From positions 1 to 55,253 of the forward strand of contig CALUQE010000013.1 in the NCBI GenBank assembly GCA_944322845.1: a stretch of 55,253 nucleotides of DNA, given 5' to 3'. Shown here one piece after another: positions 26,868-35,523 of this stretch (within the stretch, counting starts at the first letter, position 1; each line of letters begins with the position of its first letter). The DNA comes from Candidatus Gastranaerophilales bacterium. GTDB taxonomy: Bacteria > Cyanobacteriota > Vampirovibrionia > Gastranaerophilales > Gastranaerophilaceae. The position numbers and the translations under genes are program-made. Below the pieces are notes generated by a model, which searched no databases, was not told where the DNA came from, and saw only the letters and a list, made by a program, of their open reading frames with translations.

Positions 26868-26935
26868 AGCAGCAGAAACGTTAAATATCACATAAAGATT
26901 ATGTAAATATTTGGCGTTTCTGCCGTTTTTTGTAA
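26868..26935 (+). terminator. Terminator-like hairpin after the GH57 gene
   Basis: GCAGAAACG and CGTTTCTGC pair across a long AT-rich loop and are followed by CGTTTTTTG. The loop of about 35 bases is longer than usual, so strength is uncertain. Confidence 0.6.
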
Positions 26936-26975
26936 TATACTTGAATTGTAAGTGATAATAGTATGGAGAAATTAA

Positions 26976-27812
26976 ATGACAAATTCTGTTATTGAAAAAT
27001 GTTCAATTCACCCATCTGCAGTTATTCATCCGTCTGCAGAAATTTCAGAAGGTGTAACAATAGGACCAAACGTAGTTATCGGAGAAGGAGTTAAGCTCGG
27101 AAAAGGAACAAGAGTTATCGCAAATGCTTATATTGAATTTGCAGAAATCGGCGAAAATTGTACAATTTCTCCATTCTCAACAATCGGTTCAGAACCGCAG
27201 GATCTCGGATACAAAGGCGAACCTACAAAAGTTGTTATCGGAAATGAAACTATCATAAAAGAAAACGTAACTATTCACAGAGGTGCAGCATGTGGAGATT
27301 TTACAACAAGAATCGGTAACAAATGCCTGTTAATGGTCGGATCACACATCGCTCATAACTGTGTGCTTGAAGATCAGGTTATCTTAGCAAACCTGGTAAC
27401 TTTGGGCGGACATGTTCATGTCGGATTCGGAGCATTCGTAGGCGGCATGAGCGTATTCCATCAAAATATCAGAATCGGTGACATGGCAATCATAAGCGGT
27501 TTTTCCGCCTCAAGACAGGATATCCTTCCTTACTCAAAAGGTGAAGGCAGACCGCCTGTTCCGCGCGGACTAAACGTTATCGCAATGAAACGCAGAGGAG
27601 TACCGCAAGAAGTCAGAACAGCCACCAATGAAGCCTTCAAACTTCTTATTTCCGAAGAATATAATACAACTCAGGCAATCGAAAAGATTAAAGCTGAAAT
27701 ACCTATGAATGAATACATAGAGAAAATGATTGAGTTTATCAAAACTTCAAAAAGAGGCGTACTTCTTAAAACCCACAAGTCAGGATATCAATCTCTGGCA
27801 GCTGAAGAATAA
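26976..27812 (+). CDS. lpxA: Acyl-ACP-UDP-N-acetylglucosamine O-acyltransferase
   Basis: A 278-aa left-handed beta-helix enzyme that starts lipid A synthesis. Hexapeptide repeats run from about 10 to 190 (IHPSAVIHPSAEISEGVTIG), the catalytic His region is HIAHNCVLEDQVILAN (about 124-140), then GGMSVFHQNIRIG and GLNVIAMKRRG as in E. coli LpxA, and a C-terminal helical domain. It implies an outer membrane with lipid A. TATGGAGAAATTAA gives the ribosome site. Monocistronic here; lpxD/lpxC/fabZ are not adjacent. Confidence 0.93.
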   Translation: MTNSVIEKCSIHPSAVIHPSAEISEGVTIGPNVVIGEGVKLGKGTRVIANAYIEFAEIGENCTISPFSTIGSEPQDLGYKGEPTKVVIGNETIIKENVTIHRGAACGDFTTRIGNKCLLMVGSHIAHNCVLEDQVILANLVTLGGHVHVGFGAFVGGMSVFHQNIRIGDMAIISGFSASRQDILPYSKGEGRPPVPRGLNVIAMKRRGVPQEVRTATNEAFKLLISEEYNTTQAIEKIKAEIPMNEYIEKMIEFIKTSKRGVLLKTHKSGYQSLAAEE

Positions 27813-27838
27813 GCTTCTTGAAAAATTATATATTTAAT

Positions 27839-27880
27839 ATAAAGGGTATTAATTACAATTATTAATACCCTTTATTATTT
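27839..27880 (+). terminator. Rho-independent terminator after lpxA
   Basis: AAAGGGTATTAAT and ATTAATACCCTTT form a 13-bp stem with a short loop, followed by ATTATTTT, 27 bases after the lpxA stop. Confidence 0.85.
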
Positions 27881-27975
27881 TACCTAATATTAAGTTTTGT
27901 AAAGCATTTAAACCCGCTTCCCATAAACATTCTTCGGATTTTAAAACATTTTTTAAAAATATTTATATTCCCCCC

Positions 27976-28155
27976 TTGACTTAAAATTCTTATGTGCAAT
28001 AATATAATTACACACTTTAAGTGTAGTCGAAACACTAAATAGCAAAAACTAATAACCCCAAAAATCATATAAACTCCTAGATAATAAACACTAAAAAGAC
28101 CATTAGGATGCAGAAAACAAAACCCACTCGAGACACACACCGGGTGGTTTTTTTT
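27976..28155 (+). ncRNA. Candidate small RNA with its own promoter and terminator
   Basis: In the 27813-28230 gap no credible gene is seen. TTGACT (27976-27981) and TAATAT (28000-28005), 18 bases apart, form a good sigma70-type promoter. About 110 bases on, AAAACC-C-ACTC and GGGTGGTTTTTTTT make an intrinsic terminator (about 28119-28155). The predicted transcript, about 28012-28155, starts with a hairpin (CACTTTAAGTG) and has no ribosome site plus ORF. It does not look like SRP RNA, 6S or tmRNA. A GGGGTAAATGTATT repeat begins right after it. Confidence 0.45.
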
Positions 28156-28221
28156 AGAGGTAAATGTATTGGGACCGGTAAGTAAGACTACAAGTTTAGC
28201 GTCATTGATGGGGGTAAATAC
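28156..28221 (+). repeat. GGGGTAAATGTATT-family repeat, single unit
   Basis: AGAGGTAAATGTATTGGG, ACTACAAGTTTAGCGTC about 15 bases later, and ATGGGGGTAAATACGG at the end mark one unit of about 52 bases plus the start of a second. Same family and order as in gcvPB and at 51999-52125. Confidence 0.8.
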
Positions 28222-28230
28222 GGTTAGAAT

Positions 28231-28563
28231 TTAAAACTTTAAACAACTGTTCCGTAGCTCATCAGCATATTCTGAACTAATAGATTTTGCAATAACAAAT
28301 GAAATTATAAATATTGTATATGTAGTAAAAATTGTAGGTATTAAAATCTTTATAAACATGCCTGTATTCTTAAATACCGCAGATAAAATGTAATTAATCA
28401 CTTCTGTTATTACAAAAACAATAATCATTATAATTAATCCCTTGCAATATTTTCCCATATTATTTTTTATAAGATTCGTAGCTTTTTCAAATTGAAGAAA
28501 AGAAGTAAAAGCTTCTGTATTAGCAAAAATAAAAGCCAGAGCATTAAAATATGCTGCCAACAA
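28231..28563 (-). CDS. Small membrane protein, probably a truncated remnant
   Basis: A 110-aa frame with two likely membrane helices (IIMIIVFVITEVINYILSAV and IPTIFTTYTIFIISFVIA). It resembles the end of DUF4013-type multi-pass membrane proteins. Only a TTG is available as start, no ribosome site is seen, and the frame is blocked by a stop about twelve codons upstream, so I read it as the surviving 3' part of a larger gene. It lies next to a dispersed repeat. Low certainty that it is expressed. Confidence 0.4.
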   Translation of the reverse strand: MLAAYFNALAFIFANTEAFTSFLQFEKATNLIKNNMGKYCKGLIIMIIVFVITEVINYILSAVFKNTGMFIKILIPTIFTTYTIFIISFVIAKSISSEYADELRNSCLKF

Positions 28564-28647
28564 GAGTACAGTAATAGCATGTTGATTATAACATTTGTTT
28601 TAAACAAAGATACCAACTATATAATGTATTTGATATAAAATAGAATC

Positions 28648-29463
28648 ATGTTTTATACTTGTCTTGGCATATTAATCAGAATCCTTTCTAACTCTTATCT
28701 TAATGTCTTTCAAAAGATTTTAACAAACAAAGGGCAGAGGTCTTCTGTTGTTAATTTTTATACATATCTGGGTTTATGCCTCAGCTGTATCTGGTTTTTA
28801 AAAGACATTTCAGCCGGTATAATCCCGCTTGTTTTAATCATGGGAGCATTGGGTGCTGCTGGCAATTATTTTATCATCAAAGCCTTATCAATCGGAGAGC
28901 TCTCAACACTTGCGCCGATTAATTCCTATAAGCCAGTTGTAGCACTTATATTCGGAATATTTTTTCTAAAAGAAATACCCTCCGCCTCTGCGATTTTAGC
29001 CATACTGCTGATTATTGCGGGAACATATTTTGTACTGGATATTCACGGCAAAGCTGACAGAGTTGCAATTCTATACAGGGTTCTTGCCCTAATCTGTTCC
29101 GGAACAGAAGCTATTTTTATTAAAAAGATAATACTTCTCTGCGGCGCTGTGAATTGCTTTATTCTCTGGAGCATCTCAGGACTTATATTCTCCTCTTTAT
29201 TTGTTTTGATATCTAAAAATAAGCCTGTTATCAAAGATTACAAATACCAGATTTTACTTATTTTAGCGGTTGGTATTATGCAGTATTCGACAAATTTTGT
29301 ATTCGCAAGAATGAACGTAGCTTACGCGCTTGCGCTATTTCAATTATCGACTCTGCTTAGCGTATTTTTAGGGGTAAATATTTTCCATGAACAAAACTTC
29401 AAAAAGAAAATTATCGGCTCGCTGATAATGATATCCGGCGCAATGATATTAATTCTTTTATGA
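28648..29463 (+). CDS. DMT superfamily (EamA) transporter
   Basis: A 271-aa protein with about ten membrane segments in two EamA halves; the conserved PINSYKPVVALIFGIFFLKE segment (about 90-110) and the C-terminal YALALFQLSTLLSVFLGVN followed by FHEQ are typical. Drug/metabolite transporters export or import small metabolites; the substrate cannot be read. No ribosome site is seen before the ATG, while TATAAT lies at 28620-28625 and TATAAAAT just 9 bases upstream, so a very short or absent leader is possible. It converges on rbgA with a one-base gap. Confidence 0.88.
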   Translation: MFYTCLGILIRILSNSYLNVFQKILTNKGQRSSVVNFYTYLGLCLSCIWFLKDISAGIIPLVLIMGALGAAGNYFIIKALSIGELSTLAPINSYKPVVALIFGIFFLKEIPSASAILAILLIIAGTYFVLDIHGKADRVAILYRVLALICSGTEAIFIKKIILLCGAVNCFILWSISGLIFSSLFVLISKNKPVIKDYKYQILLILAVGIMQYSTNFVFARMNVAYALALFQLSTLLSVFLGVNIFHEQNFKKKIIGSLIMISGAMILILL

Positions 29464-29464
29464 T

Positions 29465-30313
29465 TTACACCTCCGGCAGCATTTCATCAAGAATAAATAA
29501 GCCGAGGCGGCCTTCTCTAAAATCTTTCAAAACATAAATAGCAGTTCTCTCTGTATCAGGAGATTCACCCTTCAGAATCCATTTACGTTCAAGCGCAATA
29601 TTTTCAAGTTTTAATTTATCAACTTTGTAATAATCTTTAACTTCCTGTTTATCAGCCAGCATATCCAAAAGCGCCTGTGCAACAGGTTCGGGAGAATAGG
29701 CATTTTCTGACACAGAACTTACAAAAGCCAGCTTTACAGCCTGCTCCTGATTATCCTGACGTGTAGGAATTATCCCCGGAGTATCCAGAAGTTCCAATTT
29801 AGGATTAATCCTTACCCACTGTTGCTGACGCGTAACACCAGCCTTTGCTCCGATTTTTGTCTTTGATGATTTTGTAAGTTTATTAATAATACTTGATTTT
29901 CCGACATTCGGCATTCCGACAACCATAGCTCTTGCAGGACGTCTCAAAAGCCCTTTTGCCATAAGAGCTTGAATCTTTGGTTCACTAAGCTCAACCGCCG
30001 TTTTAACAACCTGATTCAAATCTTTGCTGCCCTTAGCTTCTGTAATTATAACAGGGCATCCGGTTGTTTCTCTAAGATAATCCACCCACTTTTTTAATTC
30101 GTTTTTATCAGTCAAATCCGCTTTATTCAACAAAAGAAGCCTTGGTTTATCACCCAAGAGCTTCTTTATGTTTGAATAACTGCTTGATATAGGTAATCTG
30201 CTGTCACGTACTTCTATGATTACATCAACTAAATTTAATTTTTCTTTAAGCTGACGCTCTGCTTTAGCAATGTGACCGGGATACCAGTGAATATGTAATT
30301 TTTCTTTAGCCAT
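29465..30313 (-). CDS. rbgA: Ribosome biogenesis GTPase RbgA (YlqF)
   Basis: A 282-aa circularly permuted GTPase needed for late 50S assembly. The motif order is permuted: G4 LLNKADL (about 58) comes before G1 GMPNVGKSSI (about 125) and G3 DTPGI (about 175). The N-terminal HWYPGHIAKAERQLK is diagnostic. I use the ATG at 30313 with AAGGTG seven bases before, not the GTG at 30316. It lies 40 bases after rplS, fitting its ribosomal role. Confidence 0.95.
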   Translation of the reverse strand: MAKEKLHIHWYPGHIAKAERQLKEKLNLVDVIIEVRDSRLPISSSYSNIKKLLGDKPRLLLLNKADLTDKNELKKWVDYLRETTGCPVIITEAKGSKDLNQVVKTAVELSEPKIQALMAKGLLRRPARAMVVGMPNVGKSSIINKLTKSSKTKIGAKAGVTRQQQWVRINPKLELLDTPGIIPTRQDNQEQAVKLAFVSSVSENAYSPEPVAQALLDMLADKQEVKDYYKVDKLKLENIALERKWILKGESPDTERTAIYVLKDFREGRLGLFILDEMLPEV

Positions 30314-30352
30314 CACATTTCACCTTATTATTTACCCCTTACCCATTTACCT

Positions 30353-30706
30353 CTATCTTTTTTCGATTTTTTCCTTAATACGTGTAGCTTTGCCGGAACG
30401 TTCTCTTAAATAGTATAATTTAGCACGTTTTACATCACCTTTTCTCTGAACAGTGATTTTTTCAATACGCGGAGAATATACTAAGAACACACGTTCAACG
30501 CCAACGCCCTGAAATACTTTTCTTACAGTAATAGTTTTATTGATACCTGAACCGTGTTCAGCAATAATAGTTCCTTCGTAAGCCTGTATTCTTTCTTTGT
30601 TACCTTCTACGATTTTAACGAATACACGAACTGTATCGCCGGGATTCATATCCGGTAATTCTCTTGTTGTGTATTCTGCTTCTAAATTCTTAATAATAGG
30701 ATTCAT
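30353..30706 (-). CDS. rplS: 50S ribosomal protein L19
   Basis: A 117-aa protein with all L19 hallmarks: [57 protein letters not shown] and the C-terminal [20 protein letters not shown]. It sits at the 30S/50S interface. AAGGAAT precedes the ATG. Likely transcribed with rbgA. Confidence 0.98.
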   Translation of the reverse strand: MNPIIKNLEAEYTTRELPDMNPGDTVRVFVKIVEGNKERIQAYEGTIIAEHGSGINKTITVRKVFQGVGVERVFLVYSPRIEKITVQRKGDVKRAKLYYLRERSGKATRIKEKIEKR

Positions 30707-30913
30707 TTTTGCTATTCCTTATATTTTGACTATCTGTACTAATTTTACATTAATCATAAATAAAACAAAATCTAAATACAAGTAGTTTTCAAGTTTTTTA
30801 AGTTAATTGTAAACATTTTTTTACTTTTGTAACATTTTAGCTTAGAATAGACAAAAAGATTTCTTCACGATTTTTATACTACTGACCGAATATATAAATG
30901 AAAGGGTTTTATT

Positions 30914-32359
30914 TTGAATCCCAGTACTGTATCAGGAAAATTTTCAACAGCACTAACCAAGATGACAAAAGCCGATGCCATGGCACCTATTGTAGCGCTG
31001 GAAGGAACAGTCGTCGCAGGGAGAACCTATCAAGCGTATAAAAGAGGCAAGTGGGATGAGGCAAGAGAAAGATTTATAGAAGAGACAATGGGCTCTATCG
31101 TTTGGCTTAGCGGAGTCGGAGCTATGAACAAACTTGGGGATAAAATTGTTGCAAAGATTCTCAAGAAACCAAATGCATATTTTGATGTCGGAACTGACAA
31201 AGTTTTAAGAACACCATTTGAAAACTTTATGACAAAAGTTGCACCAAAGGGTTTTTCACCTAAACAGGTTGCATTAATAAAGGGTGCTAAAGTTCTTTCA
31301 AGTATTATTATAACGAACTTATTTATCGGATTCGTTGTACCAAAAGTCAATCAGGCACTTACAAGACACGTTATACATAACAGAAACCGCCAGCCGGAAA
31401 CAAAAACAGGTCAGAATCCGTCCTTCAAAGGTGCAGGTATAAACGCAATAAATGCATTTACAAATGCTATCGAAAATACTAATACAGGTAAACTTCTTTC
31501 AAGTGACGTAGGTATCGCCGGCGGGCGTATGTATAATGCAAGACGCAAAGAAGAAAGAAGAGAAGTTGCAATTAGAGATATCGGCTCAATTTACTTCTAT
31601 ATGTGGGCACAGGGACATGTCATAAATCTTATGAACCTTATTGAATCAGGGAAAGCTACAAGGCTCAACCCGTCCACTGCACAGCTTCTGACAGGGCGGC
31701 TTTCCGAATTTCTGCAAGACAGAGAAATGAGTGTTGAAGAATTCAGAAAAGCAGTTCTGGGACAAAATATAACATTGCCTGAAGGTTTAGAATTTGAATC
31801 AGCAAAACAATCCGGGTGGGAGAAGTTTAGAAAAAAACAGCCGCTGGAAGTTATAAAACTAAGTGAAGTTGAAAAAGTTGTAAAAGATCCGGAAATTCTA
31901 GCAAGAGCAAGAGAAATGTCAAAACTTCAACCGGAAAGAGTCGGAGAAGCTGTTCTTACCAAACAGCAGCTTATTGATTCGTTTAACAAAGCGGAAATCA
32001 ATGATCCAAAATTCCTTGATAAAGCGTTTACCGAATTCACAGGCGGTACACATAAAGAAGAATTCAGATACATTTCCAACAAAAAACTTTACAAACTAAA
32101 ATCTGAGATGGAACACTATGTTGAGACCATTTGCAAATCAGCCAAGGACGGAAAAGTTACACAGGATATTCTGGCAAAAGCACAGAAGAAAAACCTTGGT
32201 TTAAGCTGCCTCAATTTTATTGCAGGCTTTGGTTTTGCAGCCGCAATGCTCTCCACTTATATTCCTAAAATACAATATTACGTAACGAAAAAGACTACAG
32301 GCGTAGATGCATTCCCCGGAACATATGATTACAAAGAACACCATGAAGTACAGGCATAA
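30914..32359 (+). CDS. Membrane-associated hypothetical protein, paralogue of the 409-aa protein
   Basis: A 481-aa protein starting at TTG with GAAAGGG eight bases before. It is homologous to the 5902-7131 product: GSIVWLSGVGAMNKL (about 57-72), a membrane segment (VLSSIIITNLFIGFVVPKV), PSFKGAG near 170, DVGIAGGRMYNARR, and the ending PKIQYYVTKKTTGVDAFPG. It is longer because of an added charged region (about 250-420) and a His/Glu-rich tail. Upstream is TTTTGTAACATTTT, similar to the stretch before the sigma28-like promoters, but no clear -10 is seen. Ends at a strong terminator. Function unknown. Confidence 0.85.
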   Translation: MNPSTVSGKFSTALTKMTKADAMAPIVALEGTVVAGRTYQAYKRGKWDEARERFIEETMGSIVWLSGVGAMNKLGDKIVAKILKKPNAYFDVGTDKVLRTPFENFMTKVAPKGFSPKQVALIKGAKVLSSIIITNLFIGFVVPKVNQALTRHVIHNRNRQPETKTGQNPSFKGAGINAINAFTNAIENTNTGKLLSSDVGIAGGRMYNARRKEERREVAIRDIGSIYFYMWAQGHVINLMNLIESGKATRLNPSTAQLLTGRLSEFLQDREMSVEEFRKAVLGQNITLPEGLEFESAKQSGWEKFRKKQPLEVIKLSEVEKVVKDPEILARAREMSKLQPERVGEAVLTKQQLIDSFNKAEINDPKFLDKAFTEFTGGTHKEEFRYISNKKLYKLKSEMEHYVETICKSAKDGKVTQDILAKAQKKNLGLSCLNFIAGFGFAAAMLSTYIPKIQYYVTKKTTGVDAFPGTYDYKEHHEVQA

Positions 32360-32383
32360 AAAATAATTGTTAACAATTGTAAA

Positions 32384-32421
32384 GAAAAAAAAGAGTTCTG
32401 AAATTAGACTCTTTTTTTTTA
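32384..32421 (+). terminator. Rho-independent terminator after the 481-aa gene
   Basis: AAAAAAGAGT and GACTCTTTTTTTT pair around a short loop, ending in a run of nine T. Confidence 0.8.
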
Positions 32422-32461
32422 CTTTATATATATGTAAACACAATTAGTAAGGATTAAGGTT

Positions 32462-32827
32462 ATGCTAACAATCAGTTCATCAGACGAAAAACAAAGCACC
32501 TGCTTCAAATTCATAGGAGCAGACTCAACACCTAAGACTACTCATTTAATTTCTAATAACACATCACTTATCACACCTTCTTCGGGCGAAGGCAGCGTTG
32601 ATACCTGCAGTTTCTACTCAGGTCCGAGTGATGCAGCAATCATGGCTTTTGGAGAAAGCTGTGAAACAAACGGAACAATTGCTTATTCAGGCTCAGAATC
32701 TTGCGGATCAATTGCTTACGCAGGCAGCGGCGAATCTTGCGGATCAATTGCATCTGCATCAGTATCAACCGGATCTGTTTCATCAGGCGGCGGCTTCTCA
32801 GGAGGAGGATGTAGTTATTCCTGCTAA
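32462..32827 (+). CDS. Short Ser/Gly/Cys-rich repeat protein
   Basis: A 121-aa protein with no known family. The N-terminal half is ordinary; from about 67 on there are three imperfect units of the form ESCxxxGxIAYSGS, SCGSIAYAGSGE and SCGSIASAS, then a Ser/Gly run ending SGGGFSGGGCSYSC. No signal peptide. AAGGATTAAGG precedes the ATG, and a strong terminator follows, so it forms its own transcript. The build, a plain leader and a small-residue/Cys core, resembles precursors of modified peptides or self-assembling proteins; no modification enzyme is near. Inference only. Confidence 0.7.
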   Translation: MLTISSSDEKQSTCFKFIGADSTPKTTHLISNNTSLITPSSGEGSVDTCSFYSGPSDAAIMAFGESCETNGTIAYSGSESCGSIAYAGSGESCGSIASASVSTGSVSSGGGFSGGGCSYSC

Positions 32828-32862
32828 TGAATAAGACTTCTAATCAACTTAAGTTAATTATA

Positions 32863-32896
32863 AAACCGGCTTTAAAAAGCCGGTTTCTTTTTTTTT
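32863..32896 (+). terminator. Rho-independent terminator after the Ser/Gly/Cys gene
   Basis: AAACCGGCTT-TAAA-AAGCCGGTTT followed by CTTTTTTTTT. A textbook intrinsic terminator. Confidence 0.92.
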
Positions 32897-32959
32897 GTAA
32901 AGTTATTGTCAAAATCAATTAATAATGATACGATTTTATTATGTATAGAGGAGAGAATA

Positions 32960-34057
32960 ATGGAAGAGATTTTTAGCATAATACAGTTTCTAAAACAGGC
33001 TGTGAAAACCGGTGCTTCTGATGAACACTTAATGGTAGGGCATTCTCCGTATCTGAGAATTAACGGATTTATAAAGAAAGCAAATACTGCCCCTTTAACA
33101 AAAGAGGATATTGATAATGCAATATTAGATATTGCACCTACTACAATCAGAGATAAGATTTTAACTCTTCTGGATGTAGATTTTATGTACGAAATTAAAG
33201 GTTATTCAAGATTCAGAATCAACTATAACAGACAGCTTGGCATGCCAGCCCTTGTTATAAGAAATATTCCTTATAAAATTCCGTCTCTCAAAGATTTAAA
33301 TTTACCAGATGTAATGCCATCTATTATTGATCACCCTAACGGAATTATTCTTGTTACCGGTCCTACAGGATGCGGAAAATCCACAACAATAGCTTCATTA
33401 ATTAACTATATTAATGAAACAAAAGCAAAGCATATTATAACACTGGAAGATCCGGTCGAATACGTTTTTGAATGTAAAAACAGTATTATCTCACAACGTC
33501 AATTGGGAGTTGATACAAAATCTTTTGCTGACGGTATTAAGTTTGCACTAAGACAAGACCCTGATATCATATTTATCGGCGAAATTCGTGATGAAGACAC
33601 AATGGCAGCAGCATTAAAAGCCGCTGAAACCGGACACCTTGTACTTTCTACGCTTCACACAAATGACGCCGTTCAAACAATAAACAGAGTTGTAAATATG
33701 TTTGATGAAGCAAACAGACACCTTATAAGACGACAATTATCCGAAACATTAAGAGCTACCATTGCACAAAAGCTGGTATATTCGGAAAGGCTGCAGAAAC
33801 GATTCCCAGCATGCGAAATAATGGTTGTAACATCAACTATTAAAGATTACCTTATTAAGGATAATACTGAAAAGATTTACGATACCTTAAGAGAAAACAC
33901 TCTTGATGATATGATTACAATGAACTCTTCACTGGCAACTCTTGTAAATAAAGAATTTATTTCACAAGAAGAAGCCATCAATAGTTCTAACGATGTTCCG
34001 GAACTTGAAAAAATATTCAGAGGAGTATACCTGGGTACAAAAGCTTATTATGAATAA
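32960..34057 (+). CDS. pilT: Type IV pilus retraction ATPase PilT
   Basis: About 365 residues. A hexameric ATPase of the inner-membrane pilus base that powers retraction. Motifs: N-terminal DEHLMVGHSPYLRING, Walker A GPTGCGKST (about 134-142), Asp box LEDPVEYVF, Walker B IIFIGEIRDEDT (about 202-213) and His box HLVLSTLHTND (about 226-236). I start at 32960 with GAGGAGAGA just before, discarding a longer in-frame start at 32906. No other pilus genes are adjacent; it overlaps recO. Twitching or DNA uptake is the usual role. Confidence 0.92.
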   Translation: MEEIFSIIQFLKQAVKTGASDEHLMVGHSPYLRINGFIKKANTAPLTKEDIDNAILDIAPTTIRDKILTLLDVDFMYEIKGYSRFRINYNRQLGMPALVIRNIPYKIPSLKDLNLPDVMPSIIDHPNGIILVTGPTGCGKSTTIASLINYINETKAKHIITLEDPVEYVFECKNSIISQRQLGVDTKSFADGIKFALRQDPDIIFIGEIRDEDTMAAALKAAETGHLVLSTLHTNDAVQTINRVVNMFDEANRHLIRRQLSETLRATIAQKLVYSERLQKRFPACEIMVVTSTIKDYLIKDNTEKIYDTLRENTLDDMITMNSSLATLVNKEFISQEEAINSSNDVPELEKIFRGVYLGTKAYYE

Positions 34058-34817
34058 CAATTACGTAACGGAAGCAATTAACCTAAAATCATACAATTTA
34101 AACGATGCAGATAAAATAATCGTAATGTATTCCAGAGAAAACGGGCTTATCAAAGGTGTTGCCAAGGGTATAAAAAAGCCTAAAAGTAAGCTTGGTGCCA
34201 GAATGGATTTGCTGGTTGCCAATTCACTGCAGCTCATAAAAGGGCGTTCTATGGATACGATTGTTCAGGCACAAACCGTTAATCATTTTAGAAAAACACG
34301 GGAAGATATGGATAAATTAATGCTATCTTCTTACGTTTCTGAAGTTGTAATGAATTTTGGCGAAGGTTCTGAATCCGTCTCTGAAGAGATTTATAATCTG
34401 CTTTACAAAGCTCTGGCGAGAATAGCTGAGGCTAAAGAAAAAAAGGACATGCTTATTGCTGCAATTAAGTTTCAACTAAAAATTCTGCTTATTATGGGCT
34501 TCTGCGTAGAGCTCGATACTTGTCTTTGCTGTAGAGAACAGGTTCTTGATGAAGAAATGTATTTTTCATCATCAATGGGCGGCATTATTTGCAAAGAATG
34601 CAACGAACATCTCGGTGTCCGCTTAAAAATGCACAATAAAATCAGAGATTTTATGCAGGCAATGCTCCAATTTGATTTTGATTACGAAAGCGATTATGAC
34701 AGAAAAGCAACAGAAAAAGTTTGTCAGGTATGCTTTGACTTGCTTGATGATTATATAAAAATTCATACGAATAAACGTCAAAAGTCCGTAAAGTTAATTC
34801 ACGAAATGGCGGGATAA
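34050..34817 (+). CDS. recO: DNA repair protein RecO
   Basis: About 255 residues. RecO anneals SSB-coated DNA and helps load RecA with RecR. The N-terminal OB fold contains NLNDADKIIVMYSRENGLIK and KGIKKPKSKLG; a helical domain follows; a zinc-binding knot is formed by CLCC and CKEC (about 158-193). The ATG at 34050 overlaps the last bases of pilT (ATGAATAA), which suggests coupling; an earlier in-frame ATG would lie deep inside pilT. Confidence 0.93.
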   Translation: MNNNYVTEAINLKSYNLNDADKIIVMYSRENGLIKGVAKGIKKPKSKLGARMDLLVANSLQLIKGRSMDTIVQAQTVNHFRKTREDMDKLMLSSYVSEVVMNFGEGSESVSEEIYNLLYKALARIAEAKEKKDMLIAAIKFQLKILLIMGFCVELDTCLCCREQVLDEEMYFSSSMGGIICKECNEHLGVRLKMHNKIRDFMQAMLQFDFDYESDYDRKATEKVCQVCFDLLDDYIKIHTNKRQKSVKLIHEMAG

Positions 34818-34818
34818 G

Positions 34819-35523
34819 ATGAAAAAACTGAAGCTTGCACATCTTTATCCGAAACTTTTAAATATTTACGGCGATATCGGGAATATTATTACCCTGAAAA
34901 AGCGGTGCGAATGGCGCGGTATTGAATTAGAAATTGATGAAATAAATATCGGCGATAAAATCGGAGAGCATGATATTTATTTTATCGGCGGCGGTCAGGA
35001 CAAGGAGCAAATTGAAGTTTCTAAAGAGTTACAAAAACACAAAGAGTTTTTGCAGTCAGAACGCGACAGAATGGCGGTTTTTCTCGGAATCTGCGGCGGA
35101 TATCAGCTTATGGGACATTATTACCAGCCGCATAACGGCGAAAAACTTTTAGGAATAAGTCTTCTTGATGCATATACCGTTGCAGGGAATAAACGTTTTA
35201 TCGGAAATGTCACGGTAAAAACGGAGCTTGTAGAGCCTGATACGCTCGTAGGGTTTGAAAACCACAGCGGACTTACTTATTTAGAAGGAAAAACAGAGCC
35301 TATTGGGAAAATGTTAACCGGCAATGGAAACAACGGTCGGGATAAGACAGAAGGTGCAAGATACAAAAATGTATTTGGAACTTATATACACGGCTCATTC
35401 CTGCCTAAAAACCCGCAATTTGCAGACTATCTTTTAGAGTTAGCACTGGGTTCAAAACCTGAGCCGCTTGATGATACAATAGAAAATCTGGCTCACACCT
35501 CACTTGTCGGAAAGAAATACTAA
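34819..35523 (+). CDS. gatD: Lipid II isoglutaminyl synthase glutaminase subunit GatD
   Basis: A 234-aa class I CobB/CobQ-like amidotransferase. It begins LKLAHLYPKLLNIYGDIGN as in GatD, has the nucleophile in GICGGYQLMG (Cys about 93) and the catalytic His in GTYIHGSFLPKNP (about 190). With MurT it turns the D-Glu of lipid II to D-isoglutamine. murT is not next to it here, so the partner must lie elsewhere if the role holds. It is one base after recO and its end overlaps the TonB-like gene on the other strand by four bases. Confidence 0.88.
   Translation: MKKLKLAHLYPKLLNIYGDIGNIITLKKRCEWRGIELEIDEINIGDKIGEHDIYFIGGGQDKEQIEVSKELQKHKEFLQSERDRMAVFLGICGGYQLMGHYYQPHNGEKLLGISLLDAYTVAGNKRFIGNVTVKTELVEPDTLVGFENHSGLTYLEGKTEPIGKMLTGNGNNGRDKTEGARYKNVFGTYIHGSFLPKNPQFADYLLELALGSKPEPLDDTIENLAHTSLVGKKY

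Noticed and set aside
27880..28140. 86-codon minus-strand frame over the candidate small RNA
   Set aside because: Tyr/Cys/Phe/Leu-rich with no ribosome site, no recognisable domain, and it covers a promoter and terminator on the other strand.
29371..29385. GGGGTAAATATT within the DMT transporter as a repeat copy
   Set aside because: The similarity covers only the core, the second half is absent, and the segment codes for a normal part of the membrane protein.
30330..30352. TTTACCCC-type repeat between rplS and rbgA
   Set aside because: Only a short degenerate match; the rest of the unit is missing.
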